A stretch of DNA of 64,000 nt from Brumimicrobium oceani (GCF_003143775.1 NZ_QFRJ01000008.1:1-64000), one strand, 5' to 3'. Shown: positions 6,468 through 15,282, numbered from the stretch's first letter. Program-made: numbers and translations. The notes: generated by a model from the letters alone, not told the origin.

Positions 6468-7688
6468 GTGCAACTTTCATTATTCGACATACCACAACCC
6501 AAAATTGAACTTGAAGAACTATTCACGGCCTATTTCGAATGTCGCAAAAACAAGCGAAATACTGCCAATGCGTTGGCATTTGAAATTGACTACGAAAATA
6601 GCTTGGTGCAATTAGGTGAAGAAATAAACAGCGGAACATACAAAATAGACAGGTCAATTGCTTTTATCGTAGATAAACCTGTTAAGAGAGAGATTTTTGC
6701 AGCCGATTTTAGAGATAGAGTGGTTCATCATTTAATTATCGGTAAACTAAACCATCTGTTTGAAAAACAGTTTATACACGATAGTTACAGTTGCAGGGTT
6801 GAAAAAGGAACGCATATTGGAATACAACGAGTTGACAGGTTTATTCGTCAATGCTCTGCCAATTACACCAAAGATTGCTACATACTAAAACTCGATTTGC
6901 AGGGCTTTTTTATGAGCATAAACAAAAACATACTTTTTGCAAAACTCGAAAAGTTTATAAAAGAAAAATACCAATCAACAGACAAAGATTTGTTGATAAA
7001 ACTATGCAAGCAAATAATTTTGAACGCCCCCACAAAAAACTGCATTATTAAGGGGTACAAAAGCGACTGGGATAATTTACCACAAACCAAAAGCCTTTTT
7101 CACAGCAAACCTAATTGCGGCTTGCCCATAGGCAACCTTACCAGTCAGGTTTTTGCCAATTTTTATATGGACAGCTTCGACCATTTTGTAAAACACAACT
7201 TGAAAATAAGGTATTATGGCAGATATGTAGACGATTTTGTGATAGTGCATGAAGATAAAGAGTATTTGAAGAAACTTATTCCCATATTGTCTGAATATCT
7301 GCAAACAGAATTACAAACAACCATTCACCCCAAAAAAATATATCTTCAACACTACGGCAAAGGAGTACAATTTTTGGGGACGGTCATAAAACCCAACAGA
7401 ATTTACATTGGCAATCGCACCAAAGGTAATTTTTTCAATGCCATAGAAAAGCAAAATAAGATAGTGCTCGACAACAAACCCACTAAAGAAGAAAAGGCAG
7501 CATTTTTGAGCAGTATGAACTCGTATTTAGGTATAATGAAGCATTATAAAACCTACAATCTGCGAAAAAGAATGATCTTTAAAAGGCTTTCAGGTTATTG
7601 GTTTAACCACGTATATCTCAGCGGAGGAATTGCCAAATTTGTATTGAAAGAAAGACCAGTTAAAAAGAACCAACGAAACGCTAAATAA
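6468..7688 (+). CDS. DGR reverse transcriptase
   Basis: The 406-residue protein is a group-II-intron-like RT. It carries the fingers motif with FRDRVVHHLI (about 84-93), LKLDLQGFFMSI, GLPIGNLTSQVFANFYMD (the (I/V/L)GNxxSQ form typical of DGR and related RTs) and the catalytic YVDD at residues 253-256. There is no maturase, RNase H or endonuclease domain, which fits a DGR. The start is GTG at 6468, right after the TR-downstream hairpin. It synthesises mutagenised cDNA from the TR RNA together with Avd. Its stop codon (7686-7688) lies inside the first bases of the conserved 3' module. Confidence 0.9.
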   Translation: MQLSLFDIPQPKIELEELFTAYFECRKNKRNTANALAFEIDYENSLVQLGEEINSGTYKIDRSIAFIVDKPVKREIFAADFRDRVVHHLIIGKLNHLFEKQFIHDSYSCRVEKGTHIGIQRVDRFIRQCSANYTKDCYILKLDLQGFFMSINKNILFAKLEKFIKEKYQSTDKDLLIKLCKQIILNAPTKNCIIKGYKSDWDNLPQTKSLFHSKPNCGLPIGNLTSQVFANFYMDSFDHFVKHNLKIRYYGRYVDDFVIVHEDKEYLKKLIPILSEYLQTELQTTIHPKKIYLQHYGKGVQFLGTVIKPNRIYIGNRTKGNFFNAIEKQNKIVLDNKPTKEEKAAFLSSMNSYLGIMKHYKTYNLRKRMIFKRLSGYWFNHVYLSGGIAKFVLKERPVKKNQRNAK

Positions 7689-7886
7689 CTAAGTATTCGG
7701 CGTGCCGATTACGCCCTACGGTTGTGAGATCGCTTCGCTAAGTTGGCCAACGCTGAACTACGAAGTACTCATGAATACAAATAAAAAAAAACAGACAAGA
7801 ATGAATAATACCATGTTGACGGATCCGGAGTTCCTTAGCCTTACTGAGCTTGCCGAACGTATGGGGAAATCGGTTTAATACATTAT
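7679..7886 (+). repeat. Conserved 3' module, copy 2
   Basis: AATAACTAAG (7684-7693) and the following block are nearly identical to 986-1190, including the GTATTC/GAATAC and GCGTGCC/GGCCAACGC arms. The unit-specific lead-in AACGCTAA (7679-7686) is complementary to the start of the DGR unit (TTAGCATT, 3400-3407) with one mismatch, as for the other units. Copy 2 lacks about 11 bp near its end relative to copy 3, probably by deletion between short direct repeats, and passes straight into an IS91 end. Confidence 0.7.
7771..7878 (+). CDS. 35-residue ORF carried by the 3' module (copy 2)
   Basis: Same length and reading frame as 1073-1180, with E for D, L for P and S for A near the C-terminal HTH-like sequence. 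All indels are absent, so the frame has been preserved between the copies, but the copies are so similar that this is weak evidence of selection. Confidence 0.3.
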   Translation: MNTNKKKQTRMNNTMLTDPEFLSLTELAERMGKSV

Positions 7887-8124
7887 TTTGGTGTGTTACG
7901 CTTTGATTATGAGCGTGCATTTCGAATTTAATTTGGTTGATTACTATTCAGTGTCACGAAAACCACGCATTTATCAGGACTTTCGCCAGTTTGATGTCGA
8001 TTTTACTAATTCTAAGCCATAACTTCCTCATTACGCGCTAGACGTTGCATTTATTCTGTTGATTTATTGATACTTAAAGTTTCTCTCCAGTTTTCTGGTG
8101 GACCTCTACCGTCAAAAAGTAAAA
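7887..8124 (-). mobile_element. Terminal remnant of an IS91-like element
   Basis: This stretch is nearly identical to 15426-15664, the end of the larger IS91-like element. It includes, on the minus strand, the last codons of the transposase (GRGPPENWRETLSINKSTE, stop near 8058). Homology stops near 8124, where a truncated unrelated gene begins. The rest of the element is deleted. Confidence 0.7.
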
Positions 8125-8125
8125 C

Positions 8126-8491
8126 AGTAATGATAGAACCAACTTACACATCGTAAGTAAGCCTTCTCCTTGCTTGACAGATGTTGCAGTGTACTTAACA
8201 GGAGGACGATACCAATTCAACACCTTTTATGTAGACACAGATTTTCAAGGACTTTACATCATCCAACGAATTGATGATCTAAAAACTGTTTCTGTTTCAC
8301 TAAATAATGGAGTTAAACCCACAACAATCGATAGTTTAGGATACGTTGCTATTCAGCAAAATCTTTCACCTTGCGACATTGACCACTTACAGCAACTGGA
8401 AGACAATTTTACTGAAACCTTAATCCAATCAAACCCGACAAAACTATTTACGGTTAAAGAAAATCATATTTTAAATGGAATCCTAATGTAA
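8126..8491 (+). pseudogene. 5'-truncated gene next to the IS91 remnant
   Basis: The frame is open from about 8123 (the IS junction) to a stop at 8489-8491. A TTG at 8174 is the only start-like codon before the conserved-looking part (VAVYLTGGRYQFNTFYVDTDFQG). There is no ribosome-binding context or signal peptide, and the left end coincides with the IS91 break, so I take it as the C-terminal half of a disrupted gene. The family is not recognised. Confidence 0.45.
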
Positions 8492-8713
8492 AAAACGATT
8501 ACTTAAAAACAGATATAATAAACAAAAATATTCCCAAATGTAAAGAGCCATAATAATACCTTAGTAAGGTAGATCAATTAAATCTCAAGGCTTGCGCTAA
8601 CTCACTATTTTTATTATTGTTACATGAAATCAAATTGAAAACCGCGTATGTAACTAATGTTACACGGTATATGAATTACAGCCCATACTTTTGAGGTAAA
8701 ACATTTTCAATAA

Positions 8714-9205
8714 ATGAAAAAAATAATTCTACTCTTAACTTCTAGTATTTTATTGTTCCTTAGTTGCAATGGAAAGCCGGAGAACACAAGTAAAGTATTA
8801 GGCACTGAAGAAATACCAGAAATTCAGAGCATCAATACACTGCACAAAAGCGAAGGTTTAAGTCTGCTTAAAAACAATTGTTTTTCTTGTCATAATCCGA
8901 ACTCTGAATCGCACGACAATATGATTGCACCACCACTTGCAGGAATAAAACACAAGTACAAGCAACTGTACAAGACCGAAGAGTTATTTATAGCCCAAAT
9001 GTCTGATTTTGTAAACAATCCTACAAAAGAAAATGCAATAATGAAAGGACCTGTTAAAAGGTTTGGTTTAATGCCAAAAACACCTCTCAAAAAATCTGAA
9101 ATTCAGGAAATTGTTAAATTTATTTACAAAACAGAACTTCCAAAACCAAAATGGTTTAAGGAACACTTTGAAGAAAAACATAATATAGAATGGGAAAAAA
9201 GATAA
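8714..9205 (+). CDS. Monohaem cytochrome c lipoprotein
   Basis: The 163-residue protein has a lipoprotein signal (hydrophobic 4-16, LFLSC with Cys18) and one haem-binding CFSCH motif (residues 56-60). A later FGLMPKTP could supply the distal Met ligand. This is the layout of small class I cytochromes c anchored to a membrane by a lipid. It would carry electrons in the periplasm. The gene overlaps the next one by 16 bp, so the two are probably translated from one mRNA. It lies outside the cassette-like units. Confidence 0.8.
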   Translation: MKKIILLLTSSILLFLSCNGKPENTSKVLGTEEIPEIQSINTLHKSEGLSLLKNNCFSCHNPNSESHDNMIAPPLAGIKHKYKQLYKTEELFIAQMSDFVNNPTKENAIMKGPVKRFGLMPKTPLKKSEIQEIVKFIYKTELPKPKWFKEHFEEKHNIEWEKR

Positions 9206-10416
9206 TCTTTCTAGTGCTGTTTTTAGGTCATACTGTTGTGTACGCCCAAAAATTAGAAAACAACCTCAAAAAACATATAGAAATATTAGCTTCAGACTCT
9301 CTACAAGGAAGATTAACAGGTACTATTGGAGAAGAGATGGCGAGTGAATATATTCAAAACCAATTTAAAGAGCTGAACCTTTCTCCACTGCCTAATTTTA
9401 ACTTTATTCATAGCTTTTCTTTTACTTATAACCTAAATCCACATTCCAATCCTACAAATACAGATACTATTATCGGAAAAAACGTGGTTGCTTTTTTGGA
9501 TAATGGTGCGACAAATACCTTTGTAATTGGCGGTCATTATGACCACTTAGGTCATAATGAATATAAGCTTTCTAGAGATACAAATTCCACAGGATTAATT
9601 CATAATGGAGCTGATGACAATGCTTCTGGGGTTTCAATGGTACTGGAACTCGCAAGAAATTATAGTCAAAATAATACAATAGAACCTGTTAATTTCATTT
9701 TTGCGTGTTTCTCAGGCGAAGAACTTGGATTGATGGGGTCAAAAGAAATTTCTAAAATTATTAAACAAGAATATCCAAATACTAGTTTAATGGTCAATTT
9801 TGATATGGTTGGTAGAATGGATGCGAGTAATAATTTAAGCATTGGAGGTGTAGGAACTTCACCAAGTTTTGCTTCCGTTTTAAATAAAAATAAGCCAAAT
9901 GAAATAAATACAAAACTAGATTCTAGTGGTGTTGGTCCGTCTGACCATAGTTCGTTTTATTACCAAGATATTCCTGTTTTATTTTTCTTTACTGGGTTAC
10001 ATAGCGATTATCATAAACCAACAGATGATACTGAAAAAATCAATTTAAGTAAAATGGGAATGATTTTTTCCTATACAAAATCAGTAATTGATTCATTGGC
10101 TATAAATCCAAATTTAACTTTCACACCTACTAAATTAAAGAAAGAAACAAAAACACCTAGTTTCAAAGTTACTCTAGGAATTTTTCCAGATTATAAAGAC
10201 TATGGGGATGGTTTGCACATTCAGGATGTGATAGAAGGTAAGGTTGCTCAAAAAAACGGTTTACAAAAAGGAGACATCATTACTAAAATAGGGAATGTTG
10301 AAATAACTGATATTTATACCTACATGGAAGCTTTATCAAAACTAAAAAAGAATAAAAAGTATAAAACAATTTACATAAGAAACGGTATTAGGAAAACCAT
10401 AACAATAAAATTATAA
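9190..10416 (+). CDS. Secreted M28 zinc aminopeptidase with C-terminal PDZ domain
   Basis: The 408-residue protein has a signal peptide (about 1-19, ending YAQ). An M28 family peptidase domain with the expected co-catalytic zinc ligands follows (GGHYDHLG, GADDNASG, SGEELGLMGS with the catalytic Glu, NFDMVGRM, DYHKPTDD). The last about 85 residues form a PDZ-like domain (GLHIQDVIEGKVAQKNGLQKGDIITKIG). It would remove N-terminal residues from extracellular peptides. It overlaps the cytochrome gene by 16 bp and precedes a T9SS protein by 4 bp, consistent with an operon. Confidence 0.85.
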   Translation: MGKKIIFLVLFLGHTVVYAQKLENNLKKHIEILASDSLQGRLTGTIGEEMASEYIQNQFKELNLSPLPNFNFIHSFSFTYNLNPHSNPTNTDTIIGKNVVAFLDNGATNTFVIGGHYDHLGHNEYKLSRDTNSTGLIHNGADDNASGVSMVLELARNYSQNNTIEPVNFIFACFSGEELGLMGSKEISKIIKQEYPNTSLMVNFDMVGRMDASNNLSIGGVGTSPSFASVLNKNKPNEINTKLDSSGVGPSDHSSFYYQDIPVLFFFTGLHSDYHKPTDDTEKINLSKMGMIFSYTKSVIDSLAINPNLTFTPTKLKKETKTPSFKVTLGIFPDYKDYGDGLHIQDVIEGKVAQKNGLQKGDIITKIGNVEITDIYTYMEALSKLKKNKKYKTIYIRNGIRKTITIKL

Positions 10417-10420
10417 GAAC

Positions 10421-12043
10421 ATGAAATTTATTAAGAACTACATTATTATCAGCTGTATTACATTGGTGTCATTGCCTTTATTTTCTCAAACAGCACCTTT
10501 CGAAATTAGTATCGAACCGATTAACATATCCGGCTTAGGTGGTATTCAATCCTATGCATATGGACAAGCAAATGGAAAGTGGCTTATCATTGGAGGAAGA
10601 CTTGACGGACTTCATAGAAGACAACCATGGGCCTCATTTGACGTTGCCGGACACAACAATCAATTACTTGTTGTTGACCCGGTTTCACTTCAAAAATGGA
10701 GTGCACCATTAACATCATTACCTACTTCAATTCAAGAACAATTAAGTTCTACAAATATGGAGTTTTATCAGGAAGGAGACTATTTATATTGTATCGGTGG
10801 TTATGGATTTAGCCCAACAGAAAACGATCATACTACATTTGATAAACTAACAGCAATTAAGGTTTCTGATGTTGTGAATGGAATTATCAATAACACTACG
10901 ATTTCTACTTTTTTTAGACAAATTACAGATACTCAATTTCAAGTTACCGGGGGTAGGTTAAAAAAAATAAATAATACATATTTCCTGCTAGGTGGTCAAA
11001 AATTCATTGGAAAATACAATCCAATGGGCCCAAATAACGGACCAGGCTTTGTACAAGAATATACCAATGCTATTAGAAAATTTAATCTTCTTGATGATGG
11101 GACAAATATTAGCATAACTCATTTACCTTCTCACTTGGATCCTACCAATTTACACCGTAGAGATTACAATGCTGAACAACAAATTTTACCAAATGGAAAT
11201 GAAGGAATTACAATGTTTTCAGGTGTTTTTCAGCAAAATGTAGATTTACCTTTCTTAAATTCTGTAACTGTAGATGATAATAATTACACTGTGAATAATA
11301 CTTTTCAACAATACTACAATCATTATCATTGTCCGGTATTGCCAATATATTCAGAACAAGAAAATGAAATGCATTCTGTTTTCTTCGGAGGTATTGCTCA
11401 GTTTTATGATAATGCCGGAACTTTAGTTCAAGATGATAATGTCCCATTTGTAAATACAATTGCTAGAGTTACTAGAGATAATTCTGGTAATATGGCTGAG
11501 TATAAATTACCTGTAGAAATGCCCTCACTTCTTGGTGCAGGAGCAGAATTTATTCCTAATTTAAACTTTCCTCATTTTAATAATGAAGTTTTTAAATTAG
11601 ATAGTGTTTCCACAGATAATGTTCTAATTGGTTATATATATGGAGGAATAAGCAGTTCCCAACCTAATATATTCTTTATTAATGATGGAACACAAAGTAG
11701 TGCCAACAATCAAATATTTAAAGTTTTAATCAAGAAACCCACCGTTTTATCTGTTGATGATTTAAATGAATCAAGTACAAATAACTTAAATCTAAAAATA
11801 TATCCTAATCCAAATGATGGTATATTAAAAGTTGCATTTAATTTAAAGGAAGTTGAGGATGTTAAATTAATTATTTACGATTTAAATGGTAAAATTATTG
11901 ATCAAACGACATTGACTAATTTGTCAATTGGGAGTAATTTTTATGAAAAGGAGATTACCAAACTAATTAACGGTAGTGTATATTTCATTTCAATAGAAAC
12001 ATCGAATACAAAAACGACTCACAAATTAGTAGTAAAAAGGTAA
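10421..12043 (+). CDS. T9SS-secreted beta-propeller-like (kelch-type) protein
   Basis: A 540-residue protein with a signal peptide (1-22, ending LFSQ). Kelch-like segments recur (LIIGGRLDGLHRRQPWASF, YCIGGYGF, FLLGGQKFIG, FFGGIAQFYD, IYGGISSS), suggesting a beta-propeller of about 400 residues. The C-terminal sorting domain (about 460-540; IYPNPNDGILKV ... GSVYFISIET ... KLVVKR) marks type IX secretion. It is the last gene of the three-gene run starting at 8714. The ligand is unknown. Confidence 0.75.
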   Translation: MKFIKNYIIISCITLVSLPLFSQTAPFEISIEPINISGLGGIQSYAYGQANGKWLIIGGRLDGLHRRQPWASFDVAGHNNQLLVVDPVSLQKWSAPLTSLPTSIQEQLSSTNMEFYQEGDYLYCIGGYGFSPTENDHTTFDKLTAIKVSDVVNGIINNTTISTFFRQITDTQFQVTGGRLKKINNTYFLLGGQKFIGKYNPMGPNNGPGFVQEYTNAIRKFNLLDDGTNISITHLPSHLDPTNLHRRDYNAEQQILPNGNEGITMFSGVFQQNVDLPFLNSVTVDDNNYTVNNTFQQYYNHYHCPVLPIYSEQENEMHSVFFGGIAQFYDNAGTLVQDDNVPFVNTIARVTRDNSGNMAEYKLPVEMPSLLGAGAEFIPNLNFPHFNNEVFKLDSVSTDNVLIGYIYGGISSSQPNIFFINDGTQSSANNQIFKVLIKKPTVLSVDDLNESSTNNLNLKIYPNPNDGILKVAFNLKEVEDVKLIIYDLNGKIIDQTTLTNLSIGSNFYEKEITKLINGSVYFISIETSNTKTTHKLVVKR

Positions 12044-12410
12044 AGAATCAGAATATACTATAAGCAATTGTACTGAAGTACGTTTGGTTGATGAGTTTGG
12101 AAATACAGACGATAAAAAAATATTTACTTGGATTTGCGATGGCGAGCAATTGTAAATATTTCATCCTCATTTGAAGGTAGAAGTTGAAAGTGAAATTATG
12201 TTTGTAGAATTAGGGTAATACTGATCGTCAAACGGTAACTGGGCTAGTTACATCTCTGTGTTAAATTCACGCGACAAAATGAGTACGAGTTGGGAATTAT
12301 CATTAAGGATAAGACACATTAATCAACTTTTTATTAACTTTGAACAAAGAATTGAACCTGAAAAATAAATGGGGGTTTTTCAGCTAAAACACAAAATTTT
12401 GGAAAGTCTC
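12044..12410. other. Gene-poor stretch with decayed coding traces
   Basis: Short frames read as protein (for example a piece ending IFTWICDGEQL near 12155 and another ending FEQRIEPEK near 12368) but are broken by stops and have no start signals. They look like remnants of one or two lost genes between the T9SS protein and the 5' boundary repeat of the HNH/ABC unit. No promoter or RNA was recognised. Confidence 0.35.
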
Positions 12411-12446
12411 TGCACAATTGCGTATAGCCACCTGTTGTATGCCATT
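12411..12446 (+). repeat. Shared 29-bp sequence and 5' boundary of the HNH/ABC unit
   Basis: Positions 12411-12439 match 180-208 exactly. The following GTTGTATGCCATT (12434-12446) is mirrored at the end of the unit by AACGGCATACAATAAC (15283-15298), complementary over 11 of 12 bases apart from an extra TA next to the AAC. This is the same end-complementarity seen at the other units. Confidence 0.6.
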
Positions 12447-12506
12447 AGAAAGATAGCTAAAACTTAAATAATTAAACTAAATTTGTAACTACTCACAAAT
12501 TGATTT

Positions 12507-13352
12507 ATGACATCAAAAAAACAGAAAGATAAAGCAAGACAATACAAACCATCTACTGTTAGACGTTTGGATACTCTTTCTGGAAACGAATGCGCCAACC
12601 CAAATTGTCAAAAAAAATTAATTGCAGAAGATAATATCTCTATTGTTAGTAAAATCTGTCATATTGCTGCAGCAAGCAAAGAAGGACCTAGATATGATAT
12701 TAACATGAATGATGATGAACGAAGAGGATTTGACAATCTAATTTTACTTTGTGATGAACATCATGTAATAATTGACAATAAAGAAAATGAATCTCTATAT
12801 CCGACTAGTCTTCTGAAAAAATGGAAAAGTGATCACGAAAAAAAGATTTTAGAATTAATATCAAGTAAAAATTTATTATCTAAACATCCTTTATCGTTAA
12901 ACAAAGTGATTAATGCCATTGGAAATAAAATGGATGAAATCCTTAATTTAACTGAAGCTGTAAATGCTCCAAACACTGATTTGAAAATATCTTTTAATAA
13001 TATTAATAGGTATGAGTCTATTATAAGAGAGTTTGCACCATATCAAGGAAAATTAAACAAGATTTACGAAGAAATAGAAAAAGAAGGTTCAACAAAGAAA
13101 GAATTAGTATTACATAACATTAAAAGAGTATACCTTAATATTAAAGCGGATTACAAAAATATAGATGAAATTAGAATAAATGCTGACATAATTTTTGATA
13201 GAGTAATCGAAAAAATATGGAATAACATTGATAAGGCTCCAAATAAACTTGATGAATATGACCAAGAAACAATAGACTTTAGTTTGATGATTGTAATTGT
13301 TGATGCTTTTATGCGTTGCAATATTTTAGAAGAACCTCCTAAAACTGTTTGA
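12507..13352 (+). CDS. HNH endonuclease-type effector of an ABC three-component system
   Basis: The 281-residue protein carries an HNH motif region at residues about 25-110. It shows zinc-ligand pairs (NECANPNCQKKL), ISIVSKICHIAA, FDNLILLCDEHH, DNKE and YPTSLLKKWKSDHE, the layout of HNH proteins of conflict systems. The C-terminal half (about 150-281) is helical and probably the docking domain shared by effectors of ABC-3C systems. It is followed after one base by a small gene and then an SMC-like ABC ATPase, all on the same strand. It would cleave DNA when licensed by the ATPase; that activity is inferred. It has no signal peptide. Confidence 0.75.
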   Translation: MTSKKQKDKARQYKPSTVRRLDTLSGNECANPNCQKKLIAEDNISIVSKICHIAAASKEGPRYDINMNDDERRGFDNLILLCDEHHVIIDNKENESLYPTSLLKKWKSDHEKKILELISSKNLLSKHPLSLNKVINAIGNKMDEILNLTEAVNAPNTDLKISFNNINRYESIIREFAPYQGKLNKIYEEIEKEGSTKKELVLHNIKRVYLNIKADYKNIDEIRINADIIFDRVIEKIWNNIDKAPNKLDEYDQETIDFSLMIVIVDAFMRCNILEEPPKTV

Positions 13353-13353
13353 G

Positions 13354-13587
13354 ATGATAGTAGATAAAAATACTAATCCAGAAAGAGATTTATACTATTT
13401 AGGAGGGATTTTAATTGATGTTATTGCAAACAAGAATAGCAGCGAAATTGATTATATGGATTTATACAAATTATTCAATCAAAAACAAGAAATAACTATA
13501 AATCTATATTCTTTAACTTTAGATTGGTTATTTATACTAGGACTCGTTACTAAAGGAGAAAATGGAAAAATAAAAAAATGTTTTTAA
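13354..13587 (+). CDS. Small middle component of the ABC three-component system
   Basis: A 77-residue protein starting one base after the effector's stop and overlapping the ATPase start by 10 bp, so translation is likely coupled across all three genes. The sequence (RDLYYLGGILIDVI ... YKLFNQKQEITINLYSLTLDWLFILGLVTKGENGKIKKC) resembles a compact winged-helix-like adaptor. That is the expected 'middle component' of ABC-3C systems. The assignment rests mainly on position and size. Confidence 0.65.
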   Translation: MIVDKNTNPERDLYYLGGILIDVIANKNSSEIDYMDLYKLFNQKQEITINLYSLTLDWLFILGLVTKGENGKIKKCF

Positions 13588-15275
13588 AAAATCTTAAAAT
13601 AGAAAATAAGCTTGCTGTAATCCGTGAAATTGATTTTCATAAAGGACTCAATTTAATAGTGGATGAAACTCCTATAACCAACAAAAAAACTACGGGTAAT
13701 AATGTTGGTAAAACAACATTATTAAGACTTGTTGATTTTTGTTTAGGCTCAAGTGGAAAAAACATTTATCAAGATTCTGAGTTTAAAGAACAAGAAAATA
13801 GTACAATTAAAGATTTCTTGATTAACACAGAAGTTGTTGTCACATTAAACATTGTTGACGACTTAGATTTTACTTCTGAATCTGTTCTTATAAAAAGAAA
13901 TTTTTTAAAGTATAGTAAAAAAATTCAATCAATAAATGGGGAGACCATCTTAAATGATAAAGAATTTGATGCAAGACTTAAAGAATTAATATTTAATTCT
14001 GAAGCTGAAAAACCTACATTTAAACAAATTATTTCTAAAAATATTCGAGACGAAAAAAATAAGTTAGCGAATATTGTAAAAGTTTTAAATCCCTATACTA
14101 AAACTGAAGAGTATGAAGCTTTGTTTTTATTTTGGCTAGGTATAAATACAGATACACACAATCAAAAGGAACTCTTAGGGAAAGAAAAAACTAGAGAAGA
14201 AAGCTTTCAGAAAAGGCTAAAAAAAGAAGGAGAATTATCTTTAATTGAGCAACAACTTGAACTTGTAAATTCAAAAATTTCAGAGTTACAACAAGTAAAG
14301 TCCAACTTTAGTTTTAATGAAAAATTTGAAGCTCAAATTAAAGAGTTAAATGATGTAAAACTTAATCTATCAAAACTTTCTACTGAACTTAGTAGATTAA
14401 ATATGAGACGAGAATTAGTTCTCGAAAGCAAGGGGGACTTAACAAAGGAAAGAACAAATATTGATGTAAGTCAAATAGAATCTCTTTATAATAAAGCATC
14501 AAAGTTAGTTCCTAATTTACAAGTAACATTTCAAGAAACAGTAAGTTTTCATAATGATTTAATTGATGAAAAAATCAAGTACATTGATAAAGAATTGCCT
14601 TCTTTAACAGAGAATTTAGTATCAATTTCAAAAAACATTTCATCCTTAAGAAGGAAAGAAAAAGAATTGTCGGAGTTTATAAGTGCTTCTGAATACAGTG
14701 ACGATTATGATAAAATATTGATCGATTTAAACTCTTTATTTGAAAGAAAAGGAAATTTAGAAGAAAAGAAAAAATATTGGATTAATTCTAATGAAAAACT
14801 AAGTAGAATAAGCGAAGAGTTAAAAACAATAAATTCCGAAATCAACTCAAAAGATAGCATAATTCAAAACCGAATAACTCTTTTTAATAAGTTCTTCACA
14901 AAAATATCAAACGATTTATATGGTGAAGAATATTTGCTAAGCACGCAAAAAAATGAAAAGGGTTACGACTTGATTGTTACAAATATTGAAGGTAATCCGA
15001 GTACTGGAAAGAAGAAAGGTCAGATTGCAGCGTTTGACTTTGCATATATTTTATTTGCTGAAGAAATTGAAATGAAATATGTTCATTTTATTTTACACGA
15101 TCAGTTAGAAAATATGCACGACAATCAATTAAGTACAATCTTAATTGACTTAGCAAACTCTATCAATTGCCAATTTATTTTACCGATAGTGACAGATAAA
15201 ATTCCTGCTGACTTAGATATTGATAAGTACGTAATTTTAAGCTTGGCAGAAAACAACAAGTTATTCAAAGTATAA
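13578..15275 (+). CDS. SMC/Rad50-like ABC ATPase with DUF2326 C-terminus
   Basis: This 565-residue protein begins with an ABC head (FLKNLKIENKLAVIREIDFHKGLNLIVDE) and a Walker A motif GNNVGKTTLLRL at about residues 40-52. A long coiled coil follows (about 195-450, heptad-rich Leu/Lys/Glu) and then the second half of the head with GQIAAFDFAYILFAEE and a Walker-B-like VHFILHDQLENMHDNQ. This order matches DUF2326 ATPases of ABC three-component conflict systems. It would sense altered DNA or nucleoprotein and switch on the HNH effector. The gene ends eight bases before the boundary repeat of the unit. Confidence 0.8.
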   Translation: MFLKNLKIENKLAVIREIDFHKGLNLIVDETPITNKKTTGNNVGKTTLLRLVDFCLGSSGKNIYQDSEFKEQENSTIKDFLINTEVVVTLNIVDDLDFTSESVLIKRNFLKYSKKIQSINGETILNDKEFDARLKELIFNSEAEKPTFKQIISKNIRDEKNKLANIVKVLNPYTKTEEYEALFLFWLGINTDTHNQKELLGKEKTREESFQKRLKKEGELSLIEQQLELVNSKISELQQVKSNFSFNEKFEAQIKELNDVKLNLSKLSTELSRLNMRRELVLESKGDLTKERTNIDVSQIESLYNKASKLVPNLQVTFQETVSFHNDLIDEKIKYIDKELPSLTENLVSISKNISSLRRKEKELSEFISASEYSDDYDKILIDLNSLFERKGNLEEKKKYWINSNEKLSRISEELKTINSEINSKDSIIQNRITLFNKFFTKISNDLYGEEYLLSTQKNEKGYDLIVTNIEGNPSTGKKKGQIAAFDFAYILFAEEIEMKYVHFILHDQLENMHDNQLSTILIDLANSINCQFILPIVTDKIPADLDIDKYVILSLAENNKLFKV

Positions 15276-15282
15276 ATAAGAA

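Noticed and set aside
6197-6508. Asn-rich open frames over the region between avd and the RT
   Set aside because: They arise because the template region is a copy of a coding VR with many AAC/AAT codons. The region acts as DGR template RNA, and there is no ribosome-binding context.
6468-7688. Retron or abortive-infection (Abi) reverse transcriptase
   Set aside because: The clear TR/VR pair, avd and C-type-lectin-like target make it a DGR. I saw no retron msr/msd structure.
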